A stretch of DNA of 64,000 bases from an uncultured Eggerthella sp. (GCA_937998355.1 CALLDI010000005.1:23039-87038), one strand, 5' to 3'. Positions 41,444 through 50,491 are shown, numbered from the stretch's first letter. Numbers and translations: made by a program. Notes: generated by a model from the sequence alone, not told the origin.

Positions 41444-42874
41444 TCATTTCTTCGCGCTGCGAACCGCCTTCACGTAGATGAAGCTCACGACGAGCGCCCC
41501 GACCAAGAGTCCGATCGCGATGAGCGCGGTCAAGTCGAAGGCCGCACCATACGCGGTCGCTTTCGCGGTGCCCTCTGCCATAAGATGATCTACCTGGCCT
41601 GACATCATGCCGACGAACAATGCCGAGCTGACCGACCCCGCGATCTGAACGAGCGTCGAATGAATGGCTGATCCATTCGAGGATATCTTGCGAGGCAGCG
41701 CCTCCAGGTCGACGCTCTTGATGGCCGGATAGACGATGCCGATTCCGCCATACGAGACCGCGACGCATATCAGGAAGAACGGCAAGAGCTCAAGATGTCC
41801 CGCAAACGCCATGAAGCAATACCCCGCCACCACGACACCAAGACCGACGGGTACGAGCGGCCAGATGCCGCGGTTGCCCAATATCTTTCCGCTCACGAAG
41901 CACAAGCCCGCATAGCACAGGATCGGTAACACCAACATCAGTCCAGCTTGATAAGGGGTATAGCCTTGTGCGCCTTCCAAGTAGAGCGGTGCGAGCAAGC
42001 TCAAGTAGAGCGATGCCATATAGGCCAACATGATGAGCGTCTCGCCCAACGAGAAGACCTTCACCTTGAAAGCGCTCAGGTCGAGCAAGGGATGCTCGAT
42101 GCGCCGCTGACGCCAGATGAAGAGCACGATGAAGATGACGCCGCCCACCATGGCCGCGATGGATGGGAGGGCATCATGCGTCACCTCGTTCAAACCTGAC
42201 ATGAAAAGCCCCAGCGCTGCGAAGCTGAGTCCGATGCTGATCGCGTCGATCGGTCTGTCTTCGCGCGGGTAAAGATCGTGCAAGAAGAGCAGGCCGGCGA
42301 CGAGCAGCACTGCCGCCATGACGACGAGAATGAGAAAGAGCGCGCGCAACCCGAACGCATCGATCACGAAACCAGAAACGGGTGGCGCGAAAGCAAGGCC
42401 GATACCGATGATGCCGCTATTCATCGAGAGCAGGATGCCCGCTTTTCCGTCCGGTGCGAGCGTCAGCAGCGCCTCGTTCACCAGCGGGAAGAAGAGCCCC
42501 GTGGTGATGGCCTGGATCAAACGCGCAACGACCATGCTCGGGAAATCCCATGCGAGAAACCCGAGGATCGAACCGACCAACGCGCAGATGAAGCCGAACG
42601 TCATCACCTTGCGCATGCCGAAGCGCTTCAACAACGAAGCCGCCATGGTGATGGTGACCGCGGCCACGATCGCATAGCCGAGCACCACCCAGTTCGCCTC
42701 AGAAAGCCGCACCGAAAAATCCGTCGCGACCTTATCGAGCGCGACGTTCATCATGGACTGCATGAACGAAGCGAGGAGCGCGCTGCCGAACAGCACGGCG
42801 ATCATCGCCCAACGTTTGCTGCCTGTTGGCGGCGTTGGCGCGATCGACGCAGCTGCCGTACTGCTGTTCTGCAT
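41444..42874 (-). CDS. MFS transporter, DHA2 (14-TM drug:H+ antiporter) family
   Basis: This 476-residue protein starts with SMMNVALDKVATDFSVR, contains the ANWVVLGYAIVAAVTI motif and GIGLAFAPPVSGFVIDA (motif C of antiporters) and has about 14 hydrophobic helices. It resembles EmrB/QacA-type drug exporters of Gram-positives. ATG 42874 is preceded by a GGGGAGG ribosome site; a longer frame lacks support. It is monocistronic and convergent with the LTA-synthase-like gene. Confidence 0.9.
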   Translation of the reverse strand: MQNSSTAAASIAPTPPTGSKRWAMIAVLFGSALLASFMQSMMNVALDKVATDFSVRLSEANWVVLGYAIVAAVTITMAASLLKRFGMRKVMTFGFICALVGSILGFLAWDFPSMVVARLIQAITTGLFFPLVNEALLTLAPDGKAGILLSMNSGIIGIGLAFAPPVSGFVIDAFGLRALFLILVVMAAVLLVAGLLFLHDLYPREDRPIDAISIGLSFAALGLFMSGLNEVTHDALPSIAAMVGGVIFIVLFIWRQRRIEHPLLDLSAFKVKVFSLGETLIMLAYMASLYLSLLAPLYLEGAQGYTPYQAGLMLVLPILCYAGLCFVSGKILGNRGIWPLVPVGLGVVVAGYCFMAFAGHLELLPFFLICVAVSYGGIGIVYPAIKSVDLEALPRKISSNGSAIHSTLVQIAGSVSSALFVGMMSGQVDHLMAEGTAKATAYGAAFDLTALIAIGLLVGALVVSFIYVKAVRSAKK

Positions 42875-43053
42875 TGCCTCCCCTTTTCTCTCCGAGCCGA
42901 CTCCTCTTTCCACCGTAGCACCGCTTGCGCGAAGCGAACGAACTCGACCATGGCATGTAAGCCAAATGTTGCCCGCATGAAACACACCCGCCTGCATTCA
43001 CCATTAAGACAGCCCCACGGTCACAAGGCTCGATCCCGTAGTAGTATGGGCGT

Positions 43054-44013
43054 ATGGACGTACTCATTCATACCGCATCGCAGATGCTCGTTCTGTTCAT
43101 CATCATGCTGTTAGGCGGCATCGCACGAAAGATGCGCTTGATGAACGACGCATTCGATGCCAAGCTCTCCTCGCTGGTCATGCAGTTCGCGCTGCCTGCG
43201 ATGCTGCTCTCATCGGTGCTGAATAACACCAACTTACCTAGCACCGAGACCATCTTGCTGGTATTGCTCTATTCCACCGTGGTCTACATCGTCACCTGCA
43301 CGCTGGCATATCTGATCATGCGCTTCTGTTATCGCGGCGTACCGCTCTCCGCCAAAGGCTCGCATGCTTTCCTCATCTGCTTCGGCAACACGGGCTTCAT
43401 CGGCTTCGCCCTACTCGATGCGGTGTTCGGATCGGACGCTGTGCTCTACGGCGCCATCTACAACATCCCCTACAACTTCTTCCTGTTCTCGGTCGGCATG
43501 CTCTTCATCGCACGAACCGGCTCGAGCGCGAAGAAGGCGCAAGGCTTCAAGGAGAACGCGCGCGTCATCGCGAAGAGTCTCATCACGCCTGCCATGATCA
43601 GCTGCATCATCGCGATGTTCCTCGCCATCTTCCACATCACCGACGATGGCATCATCGGCAAGACCTGCGAGCTGCTCGGCGGCCTTACCATCCCAGCCGC
43701 CATGCTGTTGGTCGGCTCGACCAACGCGAAGATGCCGATCAAGGAGATGCTGGGCGACAAATGGTCGTACGTCACCACCATGATGCGCCTCGTGTGCATC
43801 CCACTGCTGGTGTTCGTGGTCGGCGGTTTCTTCATCCAAGATCGCTATCTGCTGGCCATCATCGTGCTCATCTGCGCGACGCCCGCCGCCAGCGTCGGCA
43901 CCATGATGTCGCTCGCCTACGAAGGCGATACGCTCTCGATGGCGCGCGGCACCTTCCTCACGACCGTCGTCTCCTTGGCCACCCTCCCGCTCATCGCGCT
44001 CATCGTCGTCTGA
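43054..44013 (+). CDS. AEC-family (auxin efflux carrier-like) transporter
   Basis: This 319-residue membrane protein with ten helices has the AEC repeats LVMQFALPAMLLSSVL and LTIPAAMLLVGSTNAKM and the central FLICFGNTGFIGF. Bacterial AEC proteins such as MleP-like carriers take up malate or other organic acids. The substrate here is open. It lies upstream of the 2-hydroxyacyl-CoA dehydratase component on the same strand, with a small hairpin (44010-44029) between, so import of a hydroxy acid is an appealing but unproven link. Confidence 0.88.
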   Translation: MDVLIHTASQMLVLFIIMLLGGIARKMRLMNDAFDAKLSSLVMQFALPAMLLSSVLNNTNLPSTETILLVLLYSTVVYIVTCTLAYLIMRFCYRGVPLSAKGSHAFLICFGNTGFIGFALLDAVFGSDAVLYGAIYNIPYNFFLFSVGMLFIARTGSSAKKAQGFKENARVIAKSLITPAMISCIIAMFLAIFHITDDGIIGKTCELLGGLTIPAAMLLVGSTNAKMPIKEMLGDKWSYVTTMMRLVCIPLLVFVVGGFFIQDRYLLAIIVLICATPAASVGTMMSLAYEGDTLSMARGTFLTTVVSLATLPLIALIVV

Positions 44014-44102
44014 AACGTTTTCGTTTCAGCATTGGACTTCACCTCGGCAAATCCGTATCATAAGAATATGAACACGTTCACTTTTTGCTGAAAGAGGTCG
44101 CG

Positions 44103-45338
44103 ATGGAGGCTCAGGAAACTCAAGAGAAGACGAGCAAAGAGCTCCTCAAAGAATTCACTGCTCGCGTCTATGAAGAGATCCGCGAAGCAAAAGCGGTAGG
44201 TCAACCCATCGGTTGGTCCACGTCGAACTTCCCGAAGGAGATCTGCGAGACGTTCGGGCTCAAGATCATGTATCCCGAGAACCATGCGGCAGCCGTCGCA
44301 GCGAAGCGCGGGGCTATCGATTTTTGCGAGAAGGCCGAATCGATGGGATATTCTGGCGACCTGTGTTCCTACGCGCGCATCTCGCTAGGCTTCTTGCACC
44401 GCGACGAGGAATTCGGCCATGGCCTCGATGTTCCTGCACCCGACTTCCTGTGCGTGGCGAACAACATCTGCACCACCGTCATCAAGTGGTACGAGAACCT
44501 CGCGCGCGAACTGGATATTCCGCTCATCCTCTTCGACGTTCCCTACAACACCGACGCGGAATTCACGCCGAACAAGACGAGGTACATGCGCGCTCAGCTG
44601 CAAGGGGTCATCGAACAATTCGAGCAGATCACGCAGACCAAGTTCGATTACGAAAAGTTCCACGAGGTCATCGCTCGATCGAGCTACAATTCCTCGCTCT
44701 TCAAGAAAGCGCTCGACCTGATCGGCTCGACCAAACCAGCACCTGCTAACGGCTTCGACGGCTACAATTTCATGGCGCTCATGATCGTGGCGCGCGCTCG
44801 TCCTGAAACCACGGTCATCTTCGAGAAGTTCATCGACGAGATGAACGAACGCATCGCACGCGGAGAGACCACGTTCAAAGGCGAAGAGAAGCATCGCATC
44901 CTCTACGATGGCATCACCTGCTGGCCGTACCTCAGCTACACCTCGCATTTCCTTTCCGACCACGGTGTCAACACGGTCGCGAGCGTCTACACCGACGAAT
45001 ACACATCGCAATGGACCGACCTCGATTCGCTGGTGAACGCATACGCCAGCACGAACAATGCGCAGGGCATCGAGATGGCGCTCAAGCGCCGCAACCGCAT
45101 GCTGGATGAATACCAATGCGACGGCATTCTTTGCAACGTCGCACGCAGCTGCAAGCCCTGGATCGGTCTCATGTTCGAGATCGAACGCCAGCTTGCAGAC
45201 GAACGCGGCATCCCTTACTCGATGTTCGACGGCGATCAGGCCGACCCGCGCGTCTTCTCGAAGGCACAGTACGAAACGCGCGTTCAAGGTCTCGTCGAGA
45301 TCATGGAAGAGAACGCTGACGCTCCTGCAACTCTCTAA
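44103..45338 (+). CDS. 2-hydroxyacyl-CoA dehydratase D-component family protein
   Basis: This 411-residue protein of the HgdB/FldB/BcrB family carries Fe-S ligand candidates in SGDLCSYAR, VANNICTT and NVARSCKPW. Such subunits dehydrate 2-hydroxyacyl-CoAs or reduce benzoyl-type rings with a radical mechanism started by an ATP-dependent activator (HgdC). Neither the second subunit nor the activator is nearby, so it must work with distant partners or in a different, single-subunit way. ATG 44103 follows AAAGAGG. Confidence 0.87.
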   Translation: MEAQETQEKTSKELLKEFTARVYEEIREAKAVGQPIGWSTSNFPKEICETFGLKIMYPENHAAAVAAKRGAIDFCEKAESMGYSGDLCSYARISLGFLHRDEEFGHGLDVPAPDFLCVANNICTTVIKWYENLARELDIPLILFDVPYNTDAEFTPNKTRYMRAQLQGVIEQFEQITQTKFDYEKFHEVIARSSYNSSLFKKALDLIGSTKPAPANGFDGYNFMALMIVARARPETTVIFEKFIDEMNERIARGETTFKGEEKHRILYDGITCWPYLSYTSHFLSDHGVNTVASVYTDEYTSQWTDLDSLVNAYASTNNAQGIEMALKRRNRMLDEYQCDGILCNVARSCKPWIGLMFEIERQLADERGIPYSMFDGDQADPRVFSKAQYETRVQGLVEIMEENADAPATL

Positions 45339-45621
45339 ACGGCCTGGTGACATGACCCTTCATCTTCATCGCCTTTCTGTTTGAAGCTTCCATGAACAAG
45401 GAGGCTTGAAAGGTCACAGCTCGTTGTCAAACGTGTCGAAACGGTTACCGCGAAATGAACGCGCGGCAAAGTTTCCCGTGGTTTCCTCTTTTTCCGGGAC
45501 AAGAATGACTATCTTGTTTTCAGATCGACAGTGATCTTCATTCAGACCGAACTTACCCCTCGAACTGGCCTGATTCGCAAGATCGCGCAATATATCGGCA
45601 CCAGAAAGAGGAGGGACTAAC

Positions 45622-46176
45622 ATGACTACGACAAAACCCACAGCGCCGTTTTCTAAGATCTTTTGGAAATCTCTTTGGTATGGCTTCATCGCCGGCATGA
45701 TCTCAGGCATGGTGAAGATCGGCTGGGAGAAGATATTCCCGCCGCGAACGCTCGCACGAGACGCCACCAATCCACCCCAGGAATTGCTCCAGCAAATGGG
45801 CGTTCCGTACGACGTGACGCATTCGTTCGTGCTCTTTTCGACGGACCAGCCCGTTTACGTGGTCGCATTGCTGATCCACTTCGCGTTCGCTATCTTCTTC
45901 GCATTCCTCTTCATCCTGCTGACGCAGTACAAGCCGAAGATCGCGATCTTCGAGGGTGCGGCATACGGCATCGTCATCTGGATCGCATTCCATCTCATCA
46001 TCATGCCGCTCATGGGCACCGTCCCAGCACCGTGGGATCAGCCTTTCGACGAGCACTTCTCCGAATTCTTCGGGCACATAGTGTGGGCATGGGCGATCGC
46101 AGCCTCGGCATGGTACTTGATCGCTAAGCAGAAGGTCAAGACGCTGGTCAACCCCAAGATGCAGGGCGACGACTAA
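45622..46176 (+). CDS. YagU family inner-membrane protein (DUF1440)
   Basis: This 184-residue protein has WYGFIAGMISGMVKIGWEKIFPPR at the N-terminus, about four helices and the conserved PAPWDQPFDEHFSEFFGH segment of the YagU family, which is linked to acid tolerance in enterobacteria. GAGGAGGGAC precedes the start. Bases 45339-45621 upstream hold no other gene. Confidence 0.87.
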   Translation: MTTTKPTAPFSKIFWKSLWYGFIAGMISGMVKIGWEKIFPPRTLARDATNPPQELLQQMGVPYDVTHSFVLFSTDQPVYVVALLIHFAFAIFFAFLFILLTQYKPKIAIFEGAAYGIVIWIAFHLIIMPLMGTVPAPWDQPFDEHFSEFFGHIVWAWAIAASAWYLIAKQKVKTLVNPKMQGDD

Positions 46177-46256
46177 GGGCCTTCTCGAGCTCGAGCGAAT
46201 ACGCTAACTCGGCCTTGAGTTCAGACATACCACGATCGGACGATGATCGGCATCAC

Positions 46257-46290
46257 GTAGAGGCGGGCAGCAGCTCGCCTCTACTTTATT
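46257..46290 (+). terminator. Terminator after yagU
   Basis: A perfect 9-bp stem GTAGAGGCG/CGCCTCTAC encloses a ten-base loop and is followed by TTTATT. It is the first of three strong hairpins in this convergent intergenic region. Confidence 0.75.
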
Positions 46291-46308
46291 GGAGACGTAT
46301 TTAGAGAC

Positions 46309-46456
46309 GCATCCTTACGATCGCTCGACGTAAGGATGCGCGACCACATACCCGACCGTGAGCATTTCCTTACGATCTTCGATGAGCAAGAGACGACGAA
46401 GGGCGGTCGGAACCTCGACTGGGTTCCAACCGCCCTTCTCGAATCAGCGTCGTCTC
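46309..46456. other. Two further strong hairpins between convergent genes
   Basis: An 11-bp perfect stem GCATCCTTACG/CGTAAGGATGC spans 46309-46339. A long stem spans 46398-46438: 10 bp (GAAGGGCGGT), one mismatch, then 6 bp. Outer arms GAGACGAC/GTCGTCTC at 46390-46397 and 46449-46456 embrace it. No gene is seen in 46177-46518. The set is more than needed for a bidirectional terminator and could be an ncRNA or protein-binding site. Confidence 0.55.
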
Positions 46457-46518
46457 GAATGAATGTTCCAGCCCCGCTCAAGGGGCGTCGAAACAAGGCG
46501 AAGACCGAACGTCCGCCT

Positions 46519-47073
46519 TTACTCGTTCACGAGCATGCCCGCGGCTACTTCGTCAGCGACCTGCTTGCCCATGATCGATTCCAGCACCGCGATACCGAAA
46601 CGCAGCGCCGTACCCGGTCCTTCGGAAGTGATGAGATTGCCATCTTCGACAACAGGCTGCTTCACGTATACGCCTGCAGGGAAAACTGCTTCGCAGCCGG
46701 GATAGCATGTCGCCTTATGCCCTTCGAGCACGTCTGCCGCGGCCAACACTGTCGGGCCAGCGCAGATCGACGAAACGGGACGTCCCTCTGCCATGAAGCT
46801 CTTCAGTGCCTCCATGAGCAGCGGGCTCTTCTTCAGATTCTCGACACCCTCGGATCCGCCAGGAACCATGATCATATCGAAGTCCATAAGGTTGATGTCG
46901 TCCAGCATCACGTCGGCGCGCATCGTGATGTCCTGCGCGGACTTCACTTCTTTACTGTCCATGACAGAAACCAACGTCGCCTCGACGCCACCGCGACGCA
47001 GCGCGTCAACGGGCGCGACCACTTCGAGCGGCTCGAAGCCCTGTCCTAACATAACTGCAACTGTCTTAGCCAT
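46519..47073 (-). CDS. DJ-1/PfpI family protein
   Basis: This 184-residue DJ-1-like protein has Glu in FEPLEVVAP (about residue 17), reactive Cys in VSSICAGPTVLAAA (about 104) and the conserved YPGCE segment. The family includes glyoxalase III and protein/nucleotide deglycase-like proteins; physiological activity is debated. A role against methylglyoxal would fit the AdhR-like regulon elsewhere in the window, but no such operator is seen before this gene. GAAAGGATTC precedes the start. Confidence 0.9.
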   Translation of the reverse strand: MAKTVAVMLGQGFEPLEVVAPVDALRRGGVEATLVSVMDSKEVKSAQDITMRADVMLDDINLMDFDMIMVPGGSEGVENLKKSPLLMEALKSFMAEGRPVSSICAGPTVLAAADVLEGHKATCYPGCEAVFPAGVYVKQPVVEDGNLITSEGPGTALRFGIAVLESIMGKQVADEVAAGMLVNE

Positions 47074-47260
47074 TTGATGAATCCTTTCTCTTCGTTGTAC
47101 AAGATGATGTTACAACCTTGCTGTTCACGCCTTCACAAGGCAGAACGCTCGTTACCGAATTTTTACTGTTCTGCCGCAATGGACGCTGCGAACAAAAATC
47201 GAAACGAACACCCCGGCTTCGACCTGCCGCCGTTCGCTGCGGATGGCCCAGACCAGTTTC

Positions 47261-47313
47261 TTGACAATTTCGGAAACCGTCTTATATTAAATCCTAGTAA
47301 CTTTATAGGAATT
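47261..47313 (+). promoter_or_regulatory. nifS promoter with overlapping inverted repeat
   Basis: TTGACA (47261-47266) is followed by TATTAA at 47285-47290 (18-base spacer). Directly after the -10 lies AAATCCTA-N9-TAGGAATT (47289-47313), arms matching at seven of eight positions. The repeat resembles Rrf2-type (CymR/IscR) sites and would repress by blocking initiation. Confidence 0.55.
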
Positions 47314-47332
47314 AAAACAAAAGGGCTCATCT

Positions 47333-48559
47333 ATGAAACAGATATATCTCGATCACGCTTCAACTACCCCTGTTCACGCTGAGGTCCTGGAAGCGATGCT
47401 CCCCTACTTCTCCGAGGAGTTCGGCAATCCATCTTCGATCTATCCGCTCGGCCAGAAGGCATCCGATGCGCTCGCTGAAGCGCGTGAGACGATCGCGAAC
47501 GCCATTAGCGCGAAGCCGCGCGAGATCTTCTTCACCAGCGGCGGTACCGAATCCGACAACTGGGCCATCAAGGGTTTCATGCATGCGAACGCCTCCAAGG
47601 GCAAGCATCTCATCACGAGCGCGATCGAGCATCATGCTGTGCTGCACACATGCGAATCGCTCGAGCGCGAAGGCTTCGAGGTCACCTACCTGCCCGTCGA
47701 CGAACACGGCATGGTGAGCGCCGAGGATTTCAAGGCCGCCATTCGCCCTGACACCATCCTCGCCTCCATCATGTTCGCGAACAACGAGATCGGCACCATC
47801 GAACCGATCGCCGAGCTCGCCGTAGCAGCCCACGAGGCGGGTGTCGTCTTCCACACTGACGCGGTGCAGGCGTTCGGTCACGAACCGATCGATGTGAATG
47901 AGCTGGGCATCGATATGCTCTCAGCTTCTTCGCATAAGATCTACGGCCCCAAAGGCGTCGGCCTGCTCTACGTCCGTAAGGGCGTGAAGCTGCAGAATCT
48001 GCTGGATGGCGGCCAACAAGAACGCGGCAAACGCGGTTCGACCGAGAACGTACCAGGCATCATCGGATTCGCGAAGGCGACGGAACTGGCACAGATCGAT
48101 CTTCTGCCCGAGCGAGACCGCCAACGCGCACTGCGCGATCATGCCATCAAGCGCATTCTCGCCGAGATCCCCGACGCGAAACTGAACGGTTCGTGGGAAG
48201 ACCGCCTCGCGAACAACGTCAACTTCTCCTTCGAATTCATCGAGGGAGAAGGCATGCTCTTGCAGCTGGCCGCTCGCGGCATTTGCGTCTCTTCGGGATC
48301 CGCCTGCACATCCGGATCGCTCGACCCGAGCCACGTATTGCTGGCGATCGGCCTGCCTCACGAGATCGCGCACGGGTCGCTACGACTGACCATCGGCAGA
48401 TCGACCACCCAAGAAGACGTCGATTTCACCATCGATTCATTGAAGACCACGCTCGAGAACCTCCGCATGATGAGCCCGCTCTATGAAGATTACGAGCGAG
48501 GCAAGGTCGATTCCGTCATCAAGCGCTTCGCAGCAGAGGGCTTCCCATACACGAACTGA
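47333..48559 (+). CDS. nifS: Cysteine desulfurase, NifS/IscS family
   Basis: This 408-residue PLP enzyme has IYLDHASTTPV at the N-terminus, FTSGGTESDNWAIKG, HHAVLH, the PLP lysine in SASSHKIYGPKGVG and the catalytic Cys loop CVSSGSACTSGS. It mobilises sulfur from cysteine for Fe-S assembly. It is followed 26 bases later by the scaffold gene, a two-gene Fe-S module as in many anaerobes. The extended loop form identifies group I (NifS/IscS) desulfurases. Confidence 0.95.
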   Translation: MKQIYLDHASTTPVHAEVLEAMLPYFSEEFGNPSSIYPLGQKASDALAEARETIANAISAKPREIFFTSGGTESDNWAIKGFMHANASKGKHLITSAIEHHAVLHTCESLEREGFEVTYLPVDEHGMVSAEDFKAAIRPDTILASIMFANNEIGTIEPIAELAVAAHEAGVVFHTDAVQAFGHEPIDVNELGIDMLSASSHKIYGPKGVGLLYVRKGVKLQNLLDGGQQERGKRGSTENVPGIIGFAKATELAQIDLLPERDRQRALRDHAIKRILAEIPDAKLNGSWEDRLANNVNFSFEFIEGEGMLLQLAARGICVSSGSACTSGSLDPSHVLLAIGLPHEIAHGSLRLTIGRSTTQEDVDFTIDSLKTTLENLRMMSPLYEDYERGKVDSVIKRFAAEGFPYTN

Positions 48560-48585
48560 TCCCACACGAAAGAAGGATGAAGATC

Positions 48586-49053
48586 ATGGCGATGAACTAT
48601 TCCGAAAAGGTGATGGACCACTTCACCAACCCGCGCAACATGGGCGAGATCGCAGACGCGAGCGGCTGCGGAACCGTAGGCAACGCGGTCTGCGGCGACA
48701 TCATGCGCGTCTACCTCAATATCGACGACAACAACATCATTCAGGATGCGAAATTCAAGACGTTCGGCTGCGGCGCTGCTATCGCGACCAGCTCGATGGC
48801 GACCGTGCTCGTGAAGGGCAAGACGGTGCAGGAAGCGCTCGAGGTCACGAATAGAGCAGTGATGGAAGCGCTCGACGGTCTGCCACCCGTGAAGGTCCAT
48901 TGTTCGCTTCTTGCCGAAGAGGCCATCCATGCAGCGCTATGGGATTATGCCGAGAAGAATGGCCTCGAGATAGAAGGGCTGGAAAAGCCCGTCAGCGATA
49001 TCTCCGAGCACGACCATCATCACGATATCCCCGATGAAGACGATGATGAATGA
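48586..49053 (+). CDS. nifU: Fe-S cluster scaffold, NifU/IscU-like
   Basis: This 155-residue scaffold protein has three conserved Cys: GCGTVGNAVCGD, KTFGCGAAIA and the LPPVKVHCSLLAE motif typical of IscU. After the domain there is an acidic, His-rich tail (EHDHHHDIPDEDDDE) not usual for IscU, perhaps for metal storage. ATG 48586 is chosen because the AAGAAGG ribosome site overlaps the earlier ATG at 48577. It is cotranscribed with nifS and followed by a strong terminator. Confidence 0.93.
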   Translation: MAMNYSEKVMDHFTNPRNMGEIADASGCGTVGNAVCGDIMRVYLNIDDNNIIQDAKFKTFGCGAAIATSSMATVLVKGKTVQEALEVTNRAVMEALDGLPPVKVHCSLLAEEAIHAALWDYAEKNGLEIEGLEKPVSDISEHDHHHDIPDEDDDE

Positions 49054-49079
49054 TGCCCGATCCGAATGACGCCCGAAGC

Positions 49080-49112
49080 GAAAAGAGCACCACGTTCGGT
49101 GCTCTTTTCACG
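49080..49112 (+). terminator. Rho-independent terminator after the Fe-S operon
   Basis: GAAAAGAGCACC pairs perfectly with GGTGCTCTTTTC (12 bp) around a six-base loop; the T-run is inside the distal arm. Confidence 0.85.
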
Positions 49113-49159
49113 ATGTCTCGTGAGGGCGTGTAGCGGATCCGCGCTCGAGACGGATGAGC

Positions 49160-49576
49160 CTACGGTTCAGGAACCTGAATATCCGCGAGCGTCGTCGTGG
49201 CCAGGTTCGCTTCGAGCGCCTTTTGCGCCTCGTCCAGCCTGTCAGCGAGCGAGTCGTTCACGATCTGCCCCACTGGGCAGTTCGGATTCGGCGAAGCATG
49301 CATGTCGAACAACGATCCATCGATCGCTCCAACAGCATTGAAGATGTCGAGTAGCGTGATATCCTTCGCATCGCGCTTGAGCTTTGCACCACCTGCGCCG
49401 CGCGAGACCTCGACCAAGCCCGCCGCCTTGAGCTTTTGCAGGATCGTTCGAATGACGACAGGGTTGACGTTCACGCTCCCCGCGATGAATTCAGACGTGG
49501 TGCGCGTGGTCTCAGAAAAATGATCGATGCACAATAATGTATGCACTGCTATGGGAAAACGGGTCGCTATCTGCAT
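49160..49576 (-). CDS. Rrf2-family regulator, YwnA-like
   Basis: This 138-residue Rrf2 winged-helix protein (MQIATRFPIAVHTLLCID, SVNVNPVVIRTILQKLKAAGLVEVSRGAGG) has only Cys16 and Cys100 and lacks the three-Cys Fe-S loop of IscR. It therefore resembles the YwnA/YwgB group rather than an Fe-S sensor. ATG 49576 follows GGAGAGAAG; the 46-residue longer frame is not conserved. It is divergent from the YwnB-like gene, the same pairing as ywnA/ywnB in Bacillus subtilis. Twin inverted repeats lie between them. Confidence 0.88.
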   Translation of the reverse strand: MQIATRFPIAVHTLLCIDHFSETTRTTSEFIAGSVNVNPVVIRTILQKLKAAGLVEVSRGAGGAKLKRDAKDITLLDIFNAVGAIDGSLFDMHASPNPNCPVGQIVNDSLADRLDEAQKALEANLATTTLADIQVPEP

Positions 49577-49678
49577 CTTCTCTCCATTCGGGCACCTATC
49601 GTCCTCGAGCCCGAGCCTTCTTCGTCTCCTCATGATAACCGCCAAACCATCCGTTGAGCAACGGGACGATAACGAATT

Positions 49679-49752
49679 GTTGTAAGCGTTGACATTACAA
49701 CATGGCTCCCTCATACTACCGTGTTAAGCGTTGTAATAAAAGTAGTTACAAC
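49679..49752. promoter_or_regulatory. Two identical GTTGTAA-N9-TTACAAC operators
   Basis: Perfect inverted repeats lie at 49679-49701 and 49730-49752, each with seven-base arms and a nine-base spacer, 51 bases apart centre to centre (about five helical turns). They fill the gap between the Rrf2 gene and the YwnB-like gene and are the probable binding sites of the Rrf2 dimer. Confidence 0.88.
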
Positions 49753-49790
49753 AAATCGATATGATTAATTCTTTTGAAAGGAGCTTCGAA

Positions 49791-50432
49791 ATGAAGATCG
49801 CAGTTGTTGCAGCAAACGGAAGGGTCGGCCGTCTCGTCGTAGAAGAGGCCGTGAAGCGCGGAAACGATGTCACCGCATTCGCCCGCAGCGAGAATAAGAC
49901 GGATGCACAGCATTTCGTTAAGAAGGACATCATGGATCTCACCACCGACGATCTGAAGGACTTCGATGTGGTGGTCGACGCATTCGGCGCATGGACCCCT
50001 GATACGCTCGATCAGCACTCCGCTACCATGGAACACCTGGTCAAGATCCTCAAAGGCACCGATGTTCGCCTTCTCGTGGTCGGCGGCGCAGGCTCGCTCT
50101 TCATGAACCCCGAGCACACCGTTCAGCTCATCGACACCCCCGATTTCCCGGATGAATTCAAGCCGCTGGCCAGCGCACAGAACAAGACGCTCGCGTTCCT
50201 GCGCGGCGTGGACGATGTCGACTGGACCTTCGTCTCCCCTGCTGCCGACTTCCAGGCAGATGGCCCCCGCACGGGCGACTACATCCTGGCAGGTGAAGAA
50301 TTCACTACGAATGACAAGGGTGAATCCCAGGTGAGCTATGCTGACTACGCGATCGCTATGGTGGACGAAGCAGAGCGCACGGGCACGCCGGAGGCGCACA
50401 TTCGTGAGCGCATCAGCGTCGTTGGCAAGTAA
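49791..50432 (+). CDS. NAD(P)H-binding protein, YwnB-like
   Basis: This 213-residue atypical SDR has a Rossmann start KIAVVAANGRVGRLVVEEA, VVVDAFGAW, VVGGAGSLFM and SPAADFQADG, matching NAD(P)H-binding proteins such as YwnB. These probably reduce or isomerise small metabolites or act as NAD(P) sensors. GAAAGGAGC precedes ATG 49791. The pairing with an Rrf2 regulator is conserved in Firmicutes. It may also drive the macrodomain and sirtuin genes downstream (59-base gap, weak hairpin). Confidence 0.85.
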   Translation: MKIAVVAANGRVGRLVVEEAVKRGNDVTAFARSENKTDAQHFVKKDIMDLTTDDLKDFDVVVDAFGAWTPDTLDQHSATMEHLVKILKGTDVRLLVVGGAGSLFMNPEHTVQLIDTPDFPDEFKPLASAQNKTLAFLRGVDDVDWTFVSPAADFQADGPRTGDYILAGEEFTTNDKGESQVSYADYAIAMVDEAERTGTPEAHIRERISVVGK

Positions 50433-50491
50433 TCTTCGTACGAAGTGCGAGCGCTCCACGCGAGCGCTTTGAATAAGAGGTGGAACAGACC

